DNA of 64,000 nt from Rhynchonema sp. JSB1_4 (taxonomy: Eukaryota > Nematoda > Chromadorea > Monhysterida > Xyalidae), in assembly GCA_030248065.1 (NCBI GenBank), contig JASAMV010002901.1:1-64000 (forward strand), read 5' to 3'. A model generated the notes under the pieces. It was given only the letters and a program-made list of their open reading frames with translations. It searched no databases and was not told the DNA's origin. The translations under genes were made by a program, and so were the position numbers. Of the stretch, positions 48,601 through 61,500 are shown in pieces; position 1 is the first letter of the stretch, and each line of letters begins with the position of its first letter.

Positions 48601-49815
48601 TTGCCTGACGTTTCAAGGAAACGCTGGATTCTGCCACCGATCCGTGGGGCGTCAAGGTTGAGCGTGTCGAAGTGAAGGATGTCCGTCTGCCATCCCAACT
48701 GCAACGTGCCATGGCTGCTGAGGCTGAGGCAACACGTGAAGCACGCGCTAAGGTACAGTAGCAGGGGTGGATAAATTGCGGGCACAAATACTATGTCAGG
48801 AATTAATGCCTACATTAGGTGTACAACACATTACAAAACGAAGTCAGGCCCAAAGCCTATAAAAACTGAACCCATGAGCATAGAAGTACATGAACATGAA
48901 CTTATCCGGTACGCATGAATTCTCCAGCGTGTCTTTGGTTGTCTGTTTTGGCTTACTGAGGAGCAGTGTAGTGCACCAGGTCATCGTCCATGCGAATGCA
49001 CCAATAGCTACGTAACCCTGAACACACACACGACTTGTTTTAAGCTGGCTTCAAACATCACTGCTTGTGCAAATGCACAAAGTATCGTCTGGGTGGCCGG
49101 ACAATTGAGACGGTTTGAGCAAGACCACTTTGAGCAAAAAAAAGCAGAGCTCTTATGTTGTTCCAACGGCTGGCCTATCTTGTCATCAAGCTTGGGTTTA
49201 GACTAGGCCCAGTCGATTTTCGATTCTAGCAGTATACATACACACATACGAGTGTCATCAGCACTCAATTCCGTTTCGGCGCACGGGCAATTGAGCAAAG
49301 CACATTTGAGCAAGACCACTTTGAGCAAGTGAAAAAGAGCAAGGGCCAAAAGAGCAGAACCTAAAACCGACTAGGCCTAAGCCTAAACCTAAGCTCAAGC
49401 ACAAAACTAAGCCTAAGTGTAAGCCTAAGCCTAAGCCTGATGCCGAAATCAGTCTATGTAACGAAACAGCCTGTAACAGCCTAAGCACCGAAACCGAAAC
49501 CAGTTCGAGCCGCTGGGACAAAATAAGACCTCCGATCTTTTGGTTCTGCCCTTTTTTTCTTGCTCAAAGTGGTCTTGCCCAAACGTGCTTTGCTCAATTG
49601 CCCGGCCACCTCCCTTTCCACTTCAGGTTGTGGCAGCGGAGGGTGAGCAGAAGGCATCGCGTGCCCTGAAAGAGGCAGCCGAAGTGATTGCACAGAGTCC
49701 GGCGGCGTTGCAGTTGCGATACCTGCAGACCTTGACGTCGATATCGGCTGAGAAAAACTCGACCATCATATTCCCTGTGCCCATGGATATACTCAGGGGA
49801 TTCGCAAAGGCATGA
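45639..49815 (+). CDS. Stomatin (MEC-2/UNC-1-like band 7 protein), alternative N-termini
   Basis: Core exons are 47687-47790, 47857-47929, 48052-48134, 48221-48324, 48443-48542, 48618-48752 and 49627-49815. Two different first parts both end in phase 1 and can join the core: 45639-45768 plus 45959-46099 (starts [18 protein letters not shown]), or 47321-47414 (starts [16 protein letters not shown]). The core has a membrane hairpin ([19 protein letters not shown]) and then the band 7/SPFH domain: [109 protein letters not shown] and [18 protein letters not shown]. Stomatins sit on the inner membrane leaflet, oligomerise, bind cholesterol and tune ion channels; MEC-2 serves touch receptors. The protein ends at GFAKA, lacking the long C-terminal extension of MEC-2. 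The intron after 48324 uses a GC donor. The first two upstream exons are less certain than the core. Confidence 0.86.
47029..47304. repeat. Foldback of the TTTGAGCAAGACCAC family, copy 1
   Basis: The left arm reads GAGCAAAGCCGGTTTGAGC..ACCACTTTG..AAGAGCAGA, and the right arm is the inverted form ending CAAACCGGCTTTG..GCCCGGCCACC. It lies immediately before the alternative stomatin exon at 47321, whose acceptor is a few bases after the repeat end. Confidence 0.65.
49094..49160. repeat. Single arm of the TTTGAGCAAGACCAC family, copy 2
   Basis: GGCCGGACAATTGAGACGG is followed by TTTGAGCAAGACCACTTTGA and GCAGAGCTCTTATG. This is one arm only, in the large stomatin intron 48753-49626. Confidence 0.6.
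49271..49611. repeat. Foldback of the TTTGAGCAAGACCAC family, copy 3, with TTAGGC-like loop
   Basis: The left arm has GGGCAATTGAGCAAAGCAC and TTTGAGCAAGACCACTTTGA; the right arm has TCAAAGTGGTCTTGCCCAAA and CAATTGCCCGGCCACC. The loop at 49370-49440 holds repeated CCTAAG/GCCTAA words, the complement of TTAGGC. It lies in the last intron of stomatin, ending about 16 bp before the exon. Confidence 0.65.
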
Positions 49816-52400
49816 TAACATTGTGGAATATCTGTTTGTAGCTACCGTGGTGTGGATGCCCTTTGAACCAGCTAAAAGTATACGGTAACGACTGGGAGAT
49901 CTTCTCAAACATGTTGCTTGAGCCACATGTAGCGCACCCAATGCGAACCCTATAAATGGTCACGACTCGTGACCACACGACACCAGTGGCCTTGGCTATG
50001 TACTTGCTTTGCGCTATGAGGAACAGGCAACGCATTTGAAACAACCCAATCCTACAGGGTTATGCTGGGTACATTATTTCTGAAAGTCTTAATCCGAAGG
50101 TTTAGACGCTTACTACTTTTATTCCCTTTATTTGTATTTTTCAGTCAATTCACAATGTTTGTTGAGCAATGATTTTTGTGCTTTTCCTGTTCTTTTGTTA
50201 TCGAAATAAGGGTGTGCGTGTTCGCTTGTCAATATTTACGGTTTATAGTAATGTCGTCAACGCCAATGTCTGTGTTTCGTGCAACCACAGCAGGATGTCT
50301 GTTGTCTGTCGCTCTATCCAAGTGTGTTTAGCAACCGTTTATTCATTTCTTCTCATTCTCATTTGTGGTGGTGGCTGTTGTCGTCGCGCTATACATGTAG
50401 TCTACAAGCATCCCCCGTGTGTTGCACAGCGGACACCCAGCCAGCTGCGTTTGCCCGAGCTGCAAGCAGTTGCGTTGACAGCAATAGTATCAGCCACATT
50501 CCCATCATCGAAGGTGCGGTCCCAGCTTCTTCATTACAACATCGCGTGCCGGGGCCGCCACAAAGCAAGTCACACACACTTGCTATATCAGTTTGTTCCT
50601 CATTTTTAACCCTCTCTGCGTGCAGATGAAAACATGTTTTGAAATGTTAATGGTTTTTGTTGCTGTCGAGTCCCAGTCTTGGGACCATTCTTATCCTACC
50701 TGTACCGTACATTATTGTCAATTTATTCTTTTCTCGTGTTGACACTATTTTTACATATCGATCTATTTTATATTTCTTTCTACATAACAATTATTTCAAA
50801 GGCATATTGTCTGTGTATCATAAAATTTCGATTGCCTGTGTATTTTTTCTGTTCAACGCATAATATTCATCTTGTCAAGTTTTGTTTTTATTTCTGTTAT
50901 TCTCGACATTGTTGTTGTAAGATGAGAGTTTGCAAAATGTCAGTGTAATACAATGATGTTTCATGATGGCACAGTTATGTATGCATGTTGTGTATTAAAA
51001 CTACTGAGAAAGAAAACGTCAATACAAATATAAAAACAAACGGAGAGAGAGAGAGACAGCGCAGAAGAGAAAAAACAAACGAAACGAAAAACCGTCTGGT
51101 GTCGCTCTTAAAATACACCTCATGATACAAATCAATCATTAGCACTATCAATGTCAAGTCCGGTAAGAAACGAACAAAACAGTAAAGTAGTAATTCTCAA
51201 GGGCATCTTCGAAAAAATGCGTGCTTTGGTTGAAGTTCGGTAGGATCGCATGCTTGTATAGGGTGGTTTGCTTGTGGAAATATCGAGAGAAACATCTCAA
51301 AATCGATACCTATTACATTTCATATATTTATAATAAGTTTTGCAGCGGCAGTGTGTAAAACATTAGCATAAATAATAGCAGTATGTCCATCCAGAAAAAC
51401 CAGTCTAGCGATTTTCTGCATAAAAATTATCAAAACACACAGTAATCATAAATGGAAACGCTTAGAAATCGGGGACGCGGGCGATCAATGATAGCTTTTT
51501 TTCGAAAAGAAACAACACAACAACATTAAAATTAATGACGGGTATTTCATGCTGTTCCAAACTGATCGCAACTTCCACACATTACATTGTCGGTGCAGTC
51601 ACAATGGGAGAGCAATGAATATTGATCAGATCCGCTCAGAAACCAATGCCAAATTCGCCCACATTTCCAGCAACGTTGAAGTTCTTTGTCTCCGGTAATG
51701 ATATTAGCTAGAGAACGACTTTCGAGATATAGGTACGGAACAATTTTCGTAATTTTCAGCTGTGTACGAAGGTTTCCGAAAATCATTCGGCAACTTGTTA
51801 GTACAAATATCACCCTCATCATTAAACGCACGCGAAACGAGAGTAAAAAACGGACAAAAACAGAAAACACGTATGTATATAATGATGACAAGACAGCTTT
51901 CGCCGACGAAAACAGAACTTGGCATAATCATGAATTGTTTAGAATTATATAAAAATCTAAGACCGTGTATATCACTGACGATTCAAGCAAAAGCGCGTTG
52001 TGTATAAAATTGTGATGGGTCAGAAAATACGTCACCGGTCACGTGACTGGAGCTGTTAGGCTGTTTTAGGCACAAAATTAGGCCTAGCAATAATCATGGT
52101 GTTGGAGCATGACACAAGTTGTTATGATTTGTCAATTGCGCGGCAAGACTGAGTGTATGTAGTGTGACGAAACATCTGTTGCAAGTAAAGTCGTAAATGC
52201 AATAACTGTGTCGGTGTGTGGGTGTGTGTGAGAGAGACAGAGAGCAAACCAATTGGCGTAAAGAAGAACAAAACTTGCAGAGAGAAGAAAAATAGAAGAA
52301 TATCAAGAATTATTATGATAAAAAACACGAAAACGTTTTTGGAACATTTTGTTGCGATCGAGTTATTATAGAAAACGTTCACATCGCACATTCAACACGC
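49816..52400. other. Intergenic, stomatin 3' flank and paramyosin 3' flank
   Basis: No gene was recognised. A plus-strand frame around 50370-50610 and a Cys-rich minus-strand frame at 51547-51891 have no identifiable domains. One TGATGTTTCA copy lies at 50954-50963. Purine-rich GAGAGA runs occur near 51045 and 52225. Confidence 0.45.
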
Positions 52401-55400
52401 TTATTGGTCTTCCTCCAGCACGTAGACCTGAAACATCAGAGGGAAATTGAAGTGCGAGCACAGCGCGTCACACAGTAGAAGAACACTGTTTTGTTTTGTT
52501 GTTGCTGAATTTTTAGCTAAGTTAATGTTTAGGCTATTGTGATGTGATAAGCAGTGAGCTAATGTACAGTGAAATCAGCGGAGGAGCAATCGGTTCTAAC
52601 GTCGCAATGATTTTCCCAATTCTTGTAGACACCCAATGTAATAGTGTCTTGTTCAATTGTAATAGTAGTCAGCGAGTGTTTGCAGGTAATTCGCAATGTT
52701 GGTCTTATGCGCGGGCATGGTGTACGCGGGCGAGTAGGGCATGCGTGCCACATCAACGCTCAGGGGCCGGTGATCGAGATGCTGTACCTTTGGTGATTGC
52801 ATTTTGCCGGTGACAACCGACGAACGATGTTTGGCTCGGATCAGATTGAGACTGCTCTCCGCCTGCTCGGCTCGGCCCTCGGCGTCCTCGAGTTCACGTT
52901 GGTAGCGACGGACCCGTTGCAGATTGTGCATCGTCAATTGCTCCTGACATTGAGGGCATTCACTGGATTGACATGGCAAACGCTCATTGTTTGAAATTGT
53001 CACGTAAGTGATCGTGAGCAATAACTCAACTCGATATCGATTATATTTTACAGTCTCTCACCGTTTCACCCATCTGTCGTTTCATAATATTCATCTTTTC
53101 ACTGAGATGATCAACCGTGTCCTGTGCCATCACGTACGCCTTGTGCTCCTCGTCAATCTGCATCTGCACCTCCTTGATGCGTCGGTCCTTCTTGCGCAAC
53201 GCCGATTGTGTCTCTTTGTGTCGACGCGTCTCCTCGTCCAACGCCGTCTCAAGATCACGGATCTGCACAATCAATGTTTAGTTTTCAAGTGTGAAGTTTT
53301 GGGATGACGTTCGATCATCCGTCAAACTCCGTATTCTCGATGGACATGATAGTAACAATGCAGACAGTCGCCGTACATTTGAGCGTTTGGTTTGCAGACA
53401 TTCTTACGGAAATTCAACATAAACGAGTAGCTGAAACATTCTACTGAACTCACTCGGGTTTCCAGTTTCGAAATCACGCGTTTGCCACCGAGCAGAGCGG
53501 CGGCTTCGGCCTCCTGGATCTGCACCTGCAGCTGTTTAACCTGTTCTTCGAGCGCTTTGCGCATCGCGTCAATCTTCATCGAGTGTTCCTGCTCCTCGTG
53601 CAGTTGTTCGGCGGCACGTTGAGCGTCAGCCTGATTGGACAAGGCGGCAACAGGTTAGAGCCTGAATCGACAAGGAGTCACATTGAAACATCACCGATAC
53701 TGACCAGAGCGCGATTGGCGCGTTCATCAGCGGCGTGCAGCTCCTTGGTGGCCTCGTCGAGGTCGGCATGTGCCGTCGACAGCTCCGTCTCCAACTTGCT
53801 CTTTATTGACGTCAGATTGTTGTTGATCGACTGCAGGTCGGTGATCTTCGACTGCAATAATCAATCAATAATCGATCAATTACAGCCAATCAATCAATCA
53901 ATGTCAACAACTGACATGAGCCTCCTCTAATTCAATCTCAGCTGCCTTTCGTGCGCGCAACGCCGTGTCCAATGCGGCCTTCATGTCCTCGAGCTCTGCG
54001 GCCAGCGCTTGCACCTTGCGTTGCGAAATGGCCAACTGGTCGAGTGCGGCTTGCAGTTGGCGTTGCGCGTCGTCCAGGTTCGATTGCAGGGACTGCAAAG
54101 TGGACGCATCTGTTGACTTTTTGGGCTCGGTGACTGGATCGAAGGAAAACATATCGACGCCAGATAAGGCAAAAGTCACTTGACCAAGACAGGTTCGCTA
54201 AGATCACCAAGTTTGACGCCGGCCAGTTTTATGATAATAACAAGCGACGATGTTTCAGAACATCTATTGTTCGTTACAAAATTAAACACCGTCAAGTCAA
54301 GTATGTATGAATGGATGACGTTTATTCGCGTTTTCTCCTTGTAGTCATACACTGTTGTTCGTGCACTTTGCGAAGACTTTATTGTTATACGTAGATAGGA
54401 CAGGTCTTCCAAAGCCTAAACCTGAAACGCCAAAAAAAAAAAAAAACAGCATGTATACCAAATAATACATACCTTGATCTGTTCGCTCTGCTTCTTGATG
54501 GTCTTCTGCGCTTCGATGTTGGCGCGATTCAGGTTATCAACCGTCATCTCCAACTCGGCGATTTCGGCCTGGTATTTCTTCTTGAGTCGCGCGATCTCGG
54601 CCTTCATTCGCGCCTCGGCATCAGCCAAAGCAGCCGACAGGCGATCGATCTCGAATTGCATGTTTTTTCTGCAACGAAAATGGAGAGCATTGAGGGTAAT
54701 CCTTGATAAACAGGCAAGGCACAAATCGCCGACCGCATGGCTTCCATCTCCTCCTCCTTCTCGTGCAATCGACGTTCCATTTCGGCACGAACGGCCTGCA
54801 GTTCGGCAATGGCTCGTTGTGCACGATTCTCAGCGTCGCGACGCGCTGCCTCCGCCTCTTTCACTGCCACCTGGACAATATGTAATGATTTGCTATTTTT
54901 GCAATTTCTACGGAACGAAAAAGAAAAATTTTTGTCAAACACAGCTCAGCTGCTCAGTTTTTTTAGCTACGCACAGGGCGTACTCACGCACGGTTCGCTC
55001 ATGGGAACAATAATCTAATCTCCCCACCCGCGTTCCCCCACCATCCAATTTCGAGACAAGACAAAAAGTATGCTAAACCCGAATATTGCGAATATATCTT
55101 CAATGAGTTTCGACTGTATACCAGTAAATCCTGCCACATCCAAGTGAGCCATTGTCTGATGTGTCAAAAGGCATGCCACTGATGCGATGCCCCGTATCCT
55201 CTAACCTGCAGCTCACGGATCTCACCAGCGAGACGGGCATTCTCGAGATCGAGTTCGTGCAGTTTACGATTGGCATCGGCCAGCGCCTCTTTCGCTTCGT
55301 GTAAATCGTCTGAAAATGTTTGTTTTTTGTTGCTAAAATATCACCAAAATCAACTAATATGCCAATATTGGAGCAGTCGGTACCATACCCTGCAGTTTTT

Positions 55401-58400
55401 TGTTCTCGCGAGCGAGAGCCTCCTTCTGTTCAACGGCCTTCTCATACAAATGTTTGATCTTGAGCAATTCGGCTTGCGCGTTCTTGAGGTCGCGTTGTGT
55501 GTGCTCCAGTTCAGCTTGCACTTCCTCAATGCGAACCTGCAATCGACGGTCTTGCCAGTAAATTACGGTCTATTTGTGTGGACTTCACAGTCTAAAACAC
55601 AGACCTTCAGTTCGGCAACGAGTCTCTCCAGCTGCTCCTTGGCGCGTTCCAGGATTGCGATGTTGTTCTGGGCCTGAAATTGCAAGCTGATGCGTGGAGA
55701 TGGTTCACATTATGCAATCTAATTTTGATTTTAAGTTCTCTGCACGTCTCACGCAAAGCAAGCCGATGAGGTCAATTTGATATTCCCGGAGGCCTTTGCG
55801 TGGAAGTTCAGCACAGAAAATCCTAGCAATAATTTCGGTTCTGTTCTCCCTGCCATGTCTGCACGATATGAAAGCAGACTAGGCTCCCTTTGCAGAACCA
55901 GGTGATGTTTCAATCCCTATACATATAAGTGTCGACCAACCTTTTCCAGATCGACAATGAGCACCTCAACCTCACTCTGCAGCCGTGACTTGGCCTTCTC
56001 GAGCTGCGAGATTTTCTGCAGCATCACCTCGATTTGCTCTTCGTACTCAGCCTGTTTCTGCATCATTTTCTTGCTGAAATTAGGTTCTTATGCGGGTGGA
56101 ATTAGATGACGTTTTTGGTTTTATACTTTTTGCTGAGCTGATGCCCAAACACAAGCAGTGTCCGTATGGAGTTTCGTCAGTCTATTTTTGCAGAATCGTT
56201 TTATGCCACATCAACATTTGAGAATCAAAACCGACCGGAGATCCTCGACTTCTTCGTGATGCAGCGCTACTTCGGCGTCGAACTTGCTCTTCCATTGTGC
56301 AATCTCGGTGTTGGCCAAACTGAGTTTGTGCTCGGCCTCGCTGCGTGCCGTGCTCTCTTCGTCCAACGCGGCACGGACTGCATCCAGCTCCAGCTGCACC
56401 TGATGCAATTGCGCTTGCATCTGCGATCGCTCCTGCAAAACGATTTGCTTGATTTCCACAGTTCTAGGTGTTGATTCTGTTCTCATCCAATTGAAACATC
56501 AGCGCACTCACGCGTTCAGCATCCTCCAGCCGACGACGTGCCTCCTCGAGCTGTTGTGCCAGCTGGTGCTTGGTGTGTTGCAGATTGTCGATTTGCACTT
56601 TGTTGTCGTGCAGTTCCTTGAAACATTAGGCGCGTTACGTACAATTGAAAATAATGGGAAATAATGACGAAGGAGAGCACGGACTTTGAGCAATTCATTA
56701 TTTTCATTCTGCAGTCGTTGTCGCTGCGCAGCTAGGTCGTTGACGTGTTTGGTCAGATCATCGACTTTGTTCAACGCCTCGCGTGTCGCAACCTCGAACT
56801 TCTCGGCGTTGCGCTCGGCGATGTGCTGAAGTGCAGGGTGATGCATGGAGATGGCTCGGTTTAATTTGATGTGTGTAGATTCTCTACTCTTCTCACACTA
56901 AGCAGACAGAAGGTCAATTGAAAACGTGCCGAACGAAATGAAAAAGAGAGCAAATCGTCGTACTTTCTCCTTCTGCAGCTGATCAATACTGGCGGTCAAT
57001 TCGATCACTTCGTGCTGCAGACGCTGACGCTCACGGTCGATTCTGGGATAATTTGAGAGGTGTTGTATGATATGATTTGTTTGTGACCCAAACGTTCCAT
57101 CTCCTTGTCGTGTTCGACAACGGACACCAAACACAAATCAGCCGATGTCAAAGTCAAACCAAACATTGCAAGATGACAACACAACTTTGCTTCAACCTTG
57201 TGATGCACAACTAAACAGCACTCGCTTCCACAACTTCAATGGAATCAGTTACTGTGTGACCCAACAGAAACGTACTTGCTGTTCTTCTTGTGCAGTCCCT
57301 CGATCTGTTCCTGGTAGTCAACGAGCGCCTCCTGGTGTTTCTTGCGCAGTCCGTTCATCGCGTCCTCATTCTCCAGCTGCGATTCATCCAGCAGTTTGCG
57401 CAACTTTTGCAAATCGTGCTCGCGTTTGCGATTCGCTTCGAGCTGCATATTGGATGGGTTACATATATTGATTTTATCTTTATTTTTATTCTTAAAAACA
57501 GATGGACAAACGAGTATACCGTGAAACATCACCTGAGCATCGGTGGTGCCCTCGGCGTCGTCGAGTCGATCGGTGAGACTGATCAGCTGCACAGACAGAT
57601 CGGCCCGTTCGCGTTCAATCTGCACGACCAATTGGCACATTTGGTGCTTGCATGTGAGCAGAAACGATAAAAAATGGCCCGTTCTGGCATATTTTTCAAC
57701 TTACGCGATTCCTGAGCTCACGCTCCGACTCCAGATCATCTTGCAGCAGTCGGATCTTGTCCTGAAGTGACATTTCGCGGTACATCCACATGTTTTGGGG
57801 TATGGTACGAGTTTGATTCAACACTTCTTCCTGATTTTTATCCTTTCTCGTATAGTTCTTGTTGAGATTTCAAGAACACTGCGTACTGATTCACAGTTCT
57901 CAGGAAGCTCAGTTCAAGGGTGCATTATTGACCTGCATTTTCTGTGAGGAGGCAACATCGCACTGTCACCGCCCACATGCAGTGGTGCTGTGCAGCTTTT
58001 CAAAATTCTAACTGGCAGCACATAAAAGCGAACATTGGTCTAGTATGTATCTGCACTGCACATTGTACGAAGTCTGTGTAAACAGTACGCACCGGCAAAC
58101 TGGCTTAATCTTGAAAAGAAACCTTCTCCTGTGCAGGTGAGATGATTTGCAACTCGGCTGCCGGGGTCTGTGACCTTTGAACTGAGCTTTTTCAACCGAA
58201 TTCTATTGTAACCTACGTATGTACATATTGTAATCCATAGTGTAATCTTTTGATATCGATTGTGCTTATTTATACCTACAGTATATACATACATCTAAAC
58301 ATCAGCACCCTGTTGCGTGTCGTTTTCAGTTCAAAGAAAATTATTACGTTGCTAATGGAAATTTGTAGCTAAGGCATGAGACAGTCTGAGAATAATGATG

Positions 58401-58569
58401 TTTCACTGACCTCCAATCGCGTTAGTCCACCGAGGTCGGCCACACCGCTGGTGTAGGAGATCTCCCTAGTTTGAGCCATGCTGACGGACGGGGAACGAAT
58501 AATGGTGGTCCTTTCAGTGAATCCACCGCCGGCAACACCGGAGGCACTACGGTACACCGAACCGGACAT
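52401..58569 (-). CDS. unc-15: Paramyosin, 20 exons, complete
   Basis: Coding order is 58411-58569, 57705-57761, 57533-57619, 57276-57442, 56964-57042, 56685-56825, 56512-56616, 56236-56432, 55941-56073, 55605-55673, 55389-55536, 55206-55309, 54734-54870, 54473-54668, 53916-54092, 53705-53851, 53454-53630, 53062-53262, 52788-52943 and 52401-52427: 2664 bases, 887 residues, every phase consistent. That equals the usual invertebrate paramyosin length (about 880). The protein is a continuous alpha-helical coiled coil with short non-helical ends: a Ser-rich head ([25 protein letters not shown]) and the tail [20 protein letters not shown]. It forms the core of thick filaments in invertebrate muscle. 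Typical stretches are [79 protein letters not shown] and [20 protein letters not shown]. Seven of its introns contain or adjoin the TGATGTTTCA motif or a one-base variant, often within 30 bases of a splice site. Confidence 0.96.
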
Positions 58570-61500
58570 TAGTGGGGACAGGGCACTAGTGGAACTCGCG
58601 CACACACAGGGGGTTGATTACGATTGTGATTGTTGCGTTCGACGCGCGTTTGACCCACACCACGCACACGCACGTGAAACCGAGGGGCGCTGCAATGGGG
58701 CAAAAACAGGGAATAATTTGTTTTTGTCACAAAAAAATCGACGAATCATCAACCGGGGTCACATCAGCCAGCCAGCGCCCGAAGTTCGTGGGTACCCCAG
58801 TGTGGTTGAGAACATAAAGCGCACCTATAACACCGCACACACTGTACGTTGGAATGAAGGAACGTTACGCGGTGGCAGGCGCATTTGACACGATGAATGT
58901 GCCAGAGAGTGCCAGTTTGGTGCAATGCCGTTATGTCAACTGGCTGTGTGCAGGAAACACACCCATGAATGGTGGGACATGCCACAATCCTGGGTGGGTG
59001 CTAATACACCAATACAGCACATAACAGGTGGATGTACTAACTAAGCGATACACTGTACAGTACACAATTATCGATCGATTCAACAGCGAAATCAAATTTT
59101 AACTCGAAAGGGTGTCAATCAAAGAGTGGAATCACAATTTTGGTCTGTGAGAAAGCTAATAAGCATTCGAAATCCAAACAAAGGTCAAATCTTTTGTCAA
59201 TAACACGTCAGAAATTGAAACAATCGAAAACAGCTCAAATAACAAGAACGCATGTGGTAAAAAACACGTTTTTCAAAATTCTTTTGCCGAACTTCTCAGG
59301 TTGCGTTCAGCAGCAGCTCGACGCGTTCGGTCACTGCCTGCGTGCGTGCGTGGATGCAGAGTCGGCTGACTCAAACCAAAAAAGTTGAACAACCGAAATG
59401 CGTCAGAATGAGTGTTCTGCCCGGTCATTTCGAGGAGAATGACCGAATCGCGCACCAGTGACTGTGAACGGCATTTGTCTTTAGTTGCCCAACACAGAAT
59501 GCAGAATGCACAACCGAAAGCTAATAGAACGTATCGCCTCTGATTCACAAGTGCGATCGAATTAACGACAATGGCGCGATCAAATGTTGTCGATGCTCCG
59601 CTAGTAATGCATATGATATTGCGGCCATGTGATCTACACATATGGACAAAAAAACGATCACACCGGTGTGGTGGCACAGAAATTAAGTGCGAAAAAGAGT
59701 GAAATACGCACTCAGCCACCAATGATACCAATGATACGCCGCAGTTGAGCTCCCGACTAAACTATGGCCGTAATATTACAATGGCTGAAGAGTGTATCCT
59801 CTCGCAGTCTGTTTGGTTCTTCCATACTTCTTTTGTACTTCATTCCGCTGCCGTAACGTGGGGGACAGAGAAACTCAAACGGCCGTAGGTATATGTACAT
59901 ATATGACTTCCAGTAAGAAAACTGCTGTGCTGCGCCCGGTATGTTGACTTTTGAAAAACTCGAAGACACCCGTCAGCCGTGGCACACAAGCAGCCGACTG
60001 AATGTGCACTTTGGGTACATACACGGCACTGCGCGCGTACACCCACGGAATGCCCTGAAGTTCCAGATAACTATGGGTATATACTTATTGGTTCAAGTTA
60101 TATGTTTACGAAACAGCAAGCACTGTACAGAACCTCTGAAATCGCGAACCAAAGAAGCCAGAACTTGCCGGTGCCCAAGTGCCAGCTAGTGTACACCTAT
60201 TAGCCGTCGAAAAGTTCACTACGGCACGAGTAACTGCTGCTTGGACAACGAGGGTTCACACTGACGCCCACTTCAATGGCATACCCACAGAACCACATGT
60301 AGAGATCTGTAGTACCGGTACCAGAACTGGAACTGATTGTCTGTGGTGCGCCATCCATACAAGCCGTCGCCGATCTGCACTCAACTGTTGCAGCAACGCG
60401 CGCTCTGCGTTTTGTTGTAAAGTTCGCCTTTCACACGTTAGACACGCTCCAAAAATAAAATGCTGCCGCCAGCGGCCACATCCAAGCTGTGCATTTGTGT
60501 GTGTGCCTCCTCCGACTTGCGCGTTGTTATGCACCGCCACCACGCAAACTGTTGTGAACGGATAGCTGAAAGTTTTGCTACGCCGATGTTATTCAGCAGC
60601 GAGGGACCGCCTCGTCTCCGGGTAGGCACCAGTCACCTGAATGCTGCATGAAAAGATGAAAAGTTTTCGCGTTGGGCGCGTAGATGTATCGTTCTTATGT
60701 GCCGATGCGTACCTTTGGTGCGCGGTTGTGGGTTGAAAAAGCAGCGCGAAAATATTCGTTTGTGCTGCACTATGGCAACATTGGGCTGCGCTGGTGTGCA
60801 TTGCAGCTGTATGGATGGTTTGGGTTGTTCTTACCTTTGGTTCTGGACTGCGACTGCTTTCATCTGAGATGTGTCAGTGTTATCTTAGTTTACAGCACAA
60901 CACACCACTATGGCGCGCAAAGGGCGTCTACCTTCTTATTGAAAGGACCCCGGGTTCCTCCAAAGGTGGACGTGTAACAACGAGCGCTCAATGTAACATT
61001 ACTGCTGCTTCAACAAAGGTGTGCCACTCACCTTTGGCTGGGACTTTTGCTAAACGTTTTGGGATGTCGTACAGCTGGGTTTGATGGGCTCTCTGATAGC
61101 TTGACAACACGAACTGGCTATTTGTTGGGACCGAATAGTCTGTTGGTCATCAGAAACCAATTAAGATGATGTTTCACGATCTGTGACATGCCCGACAACT
61201 CTGGTGATCGACAGCACAGACTGCCGTAACATTACCATCCCAACCAACCTAACCCAACTTCTGAAACCGAAATTGGCGACTTTTTACGTTCCCCCAAACT
61301 TTATTTCAGTGCGGCAACAATGCGAAAGTCAGTAAGTGTCCGATTCCAGTAACGTTTGGCGATGGTTTAAATTTTTTCAAGAAAAATTAAAAGCTGAATG
61401 TACATATACAGTATGCGGCAGCAGCACAGTATGAGGTAGAAATTCAGAGATCAAAGAGTAACTTTTTAATAACGCACAACGGTCGTTCCATGATTTGAAA

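Noticed and set aside
51547..51891. Minus-strand Cys-rich frame (CWKCGRIWHW, CDCTDNVMCGSC)
   Set aside because: It looks like a possible zinc-binding tail, but no acceptor-linked upstream exon or family was found.
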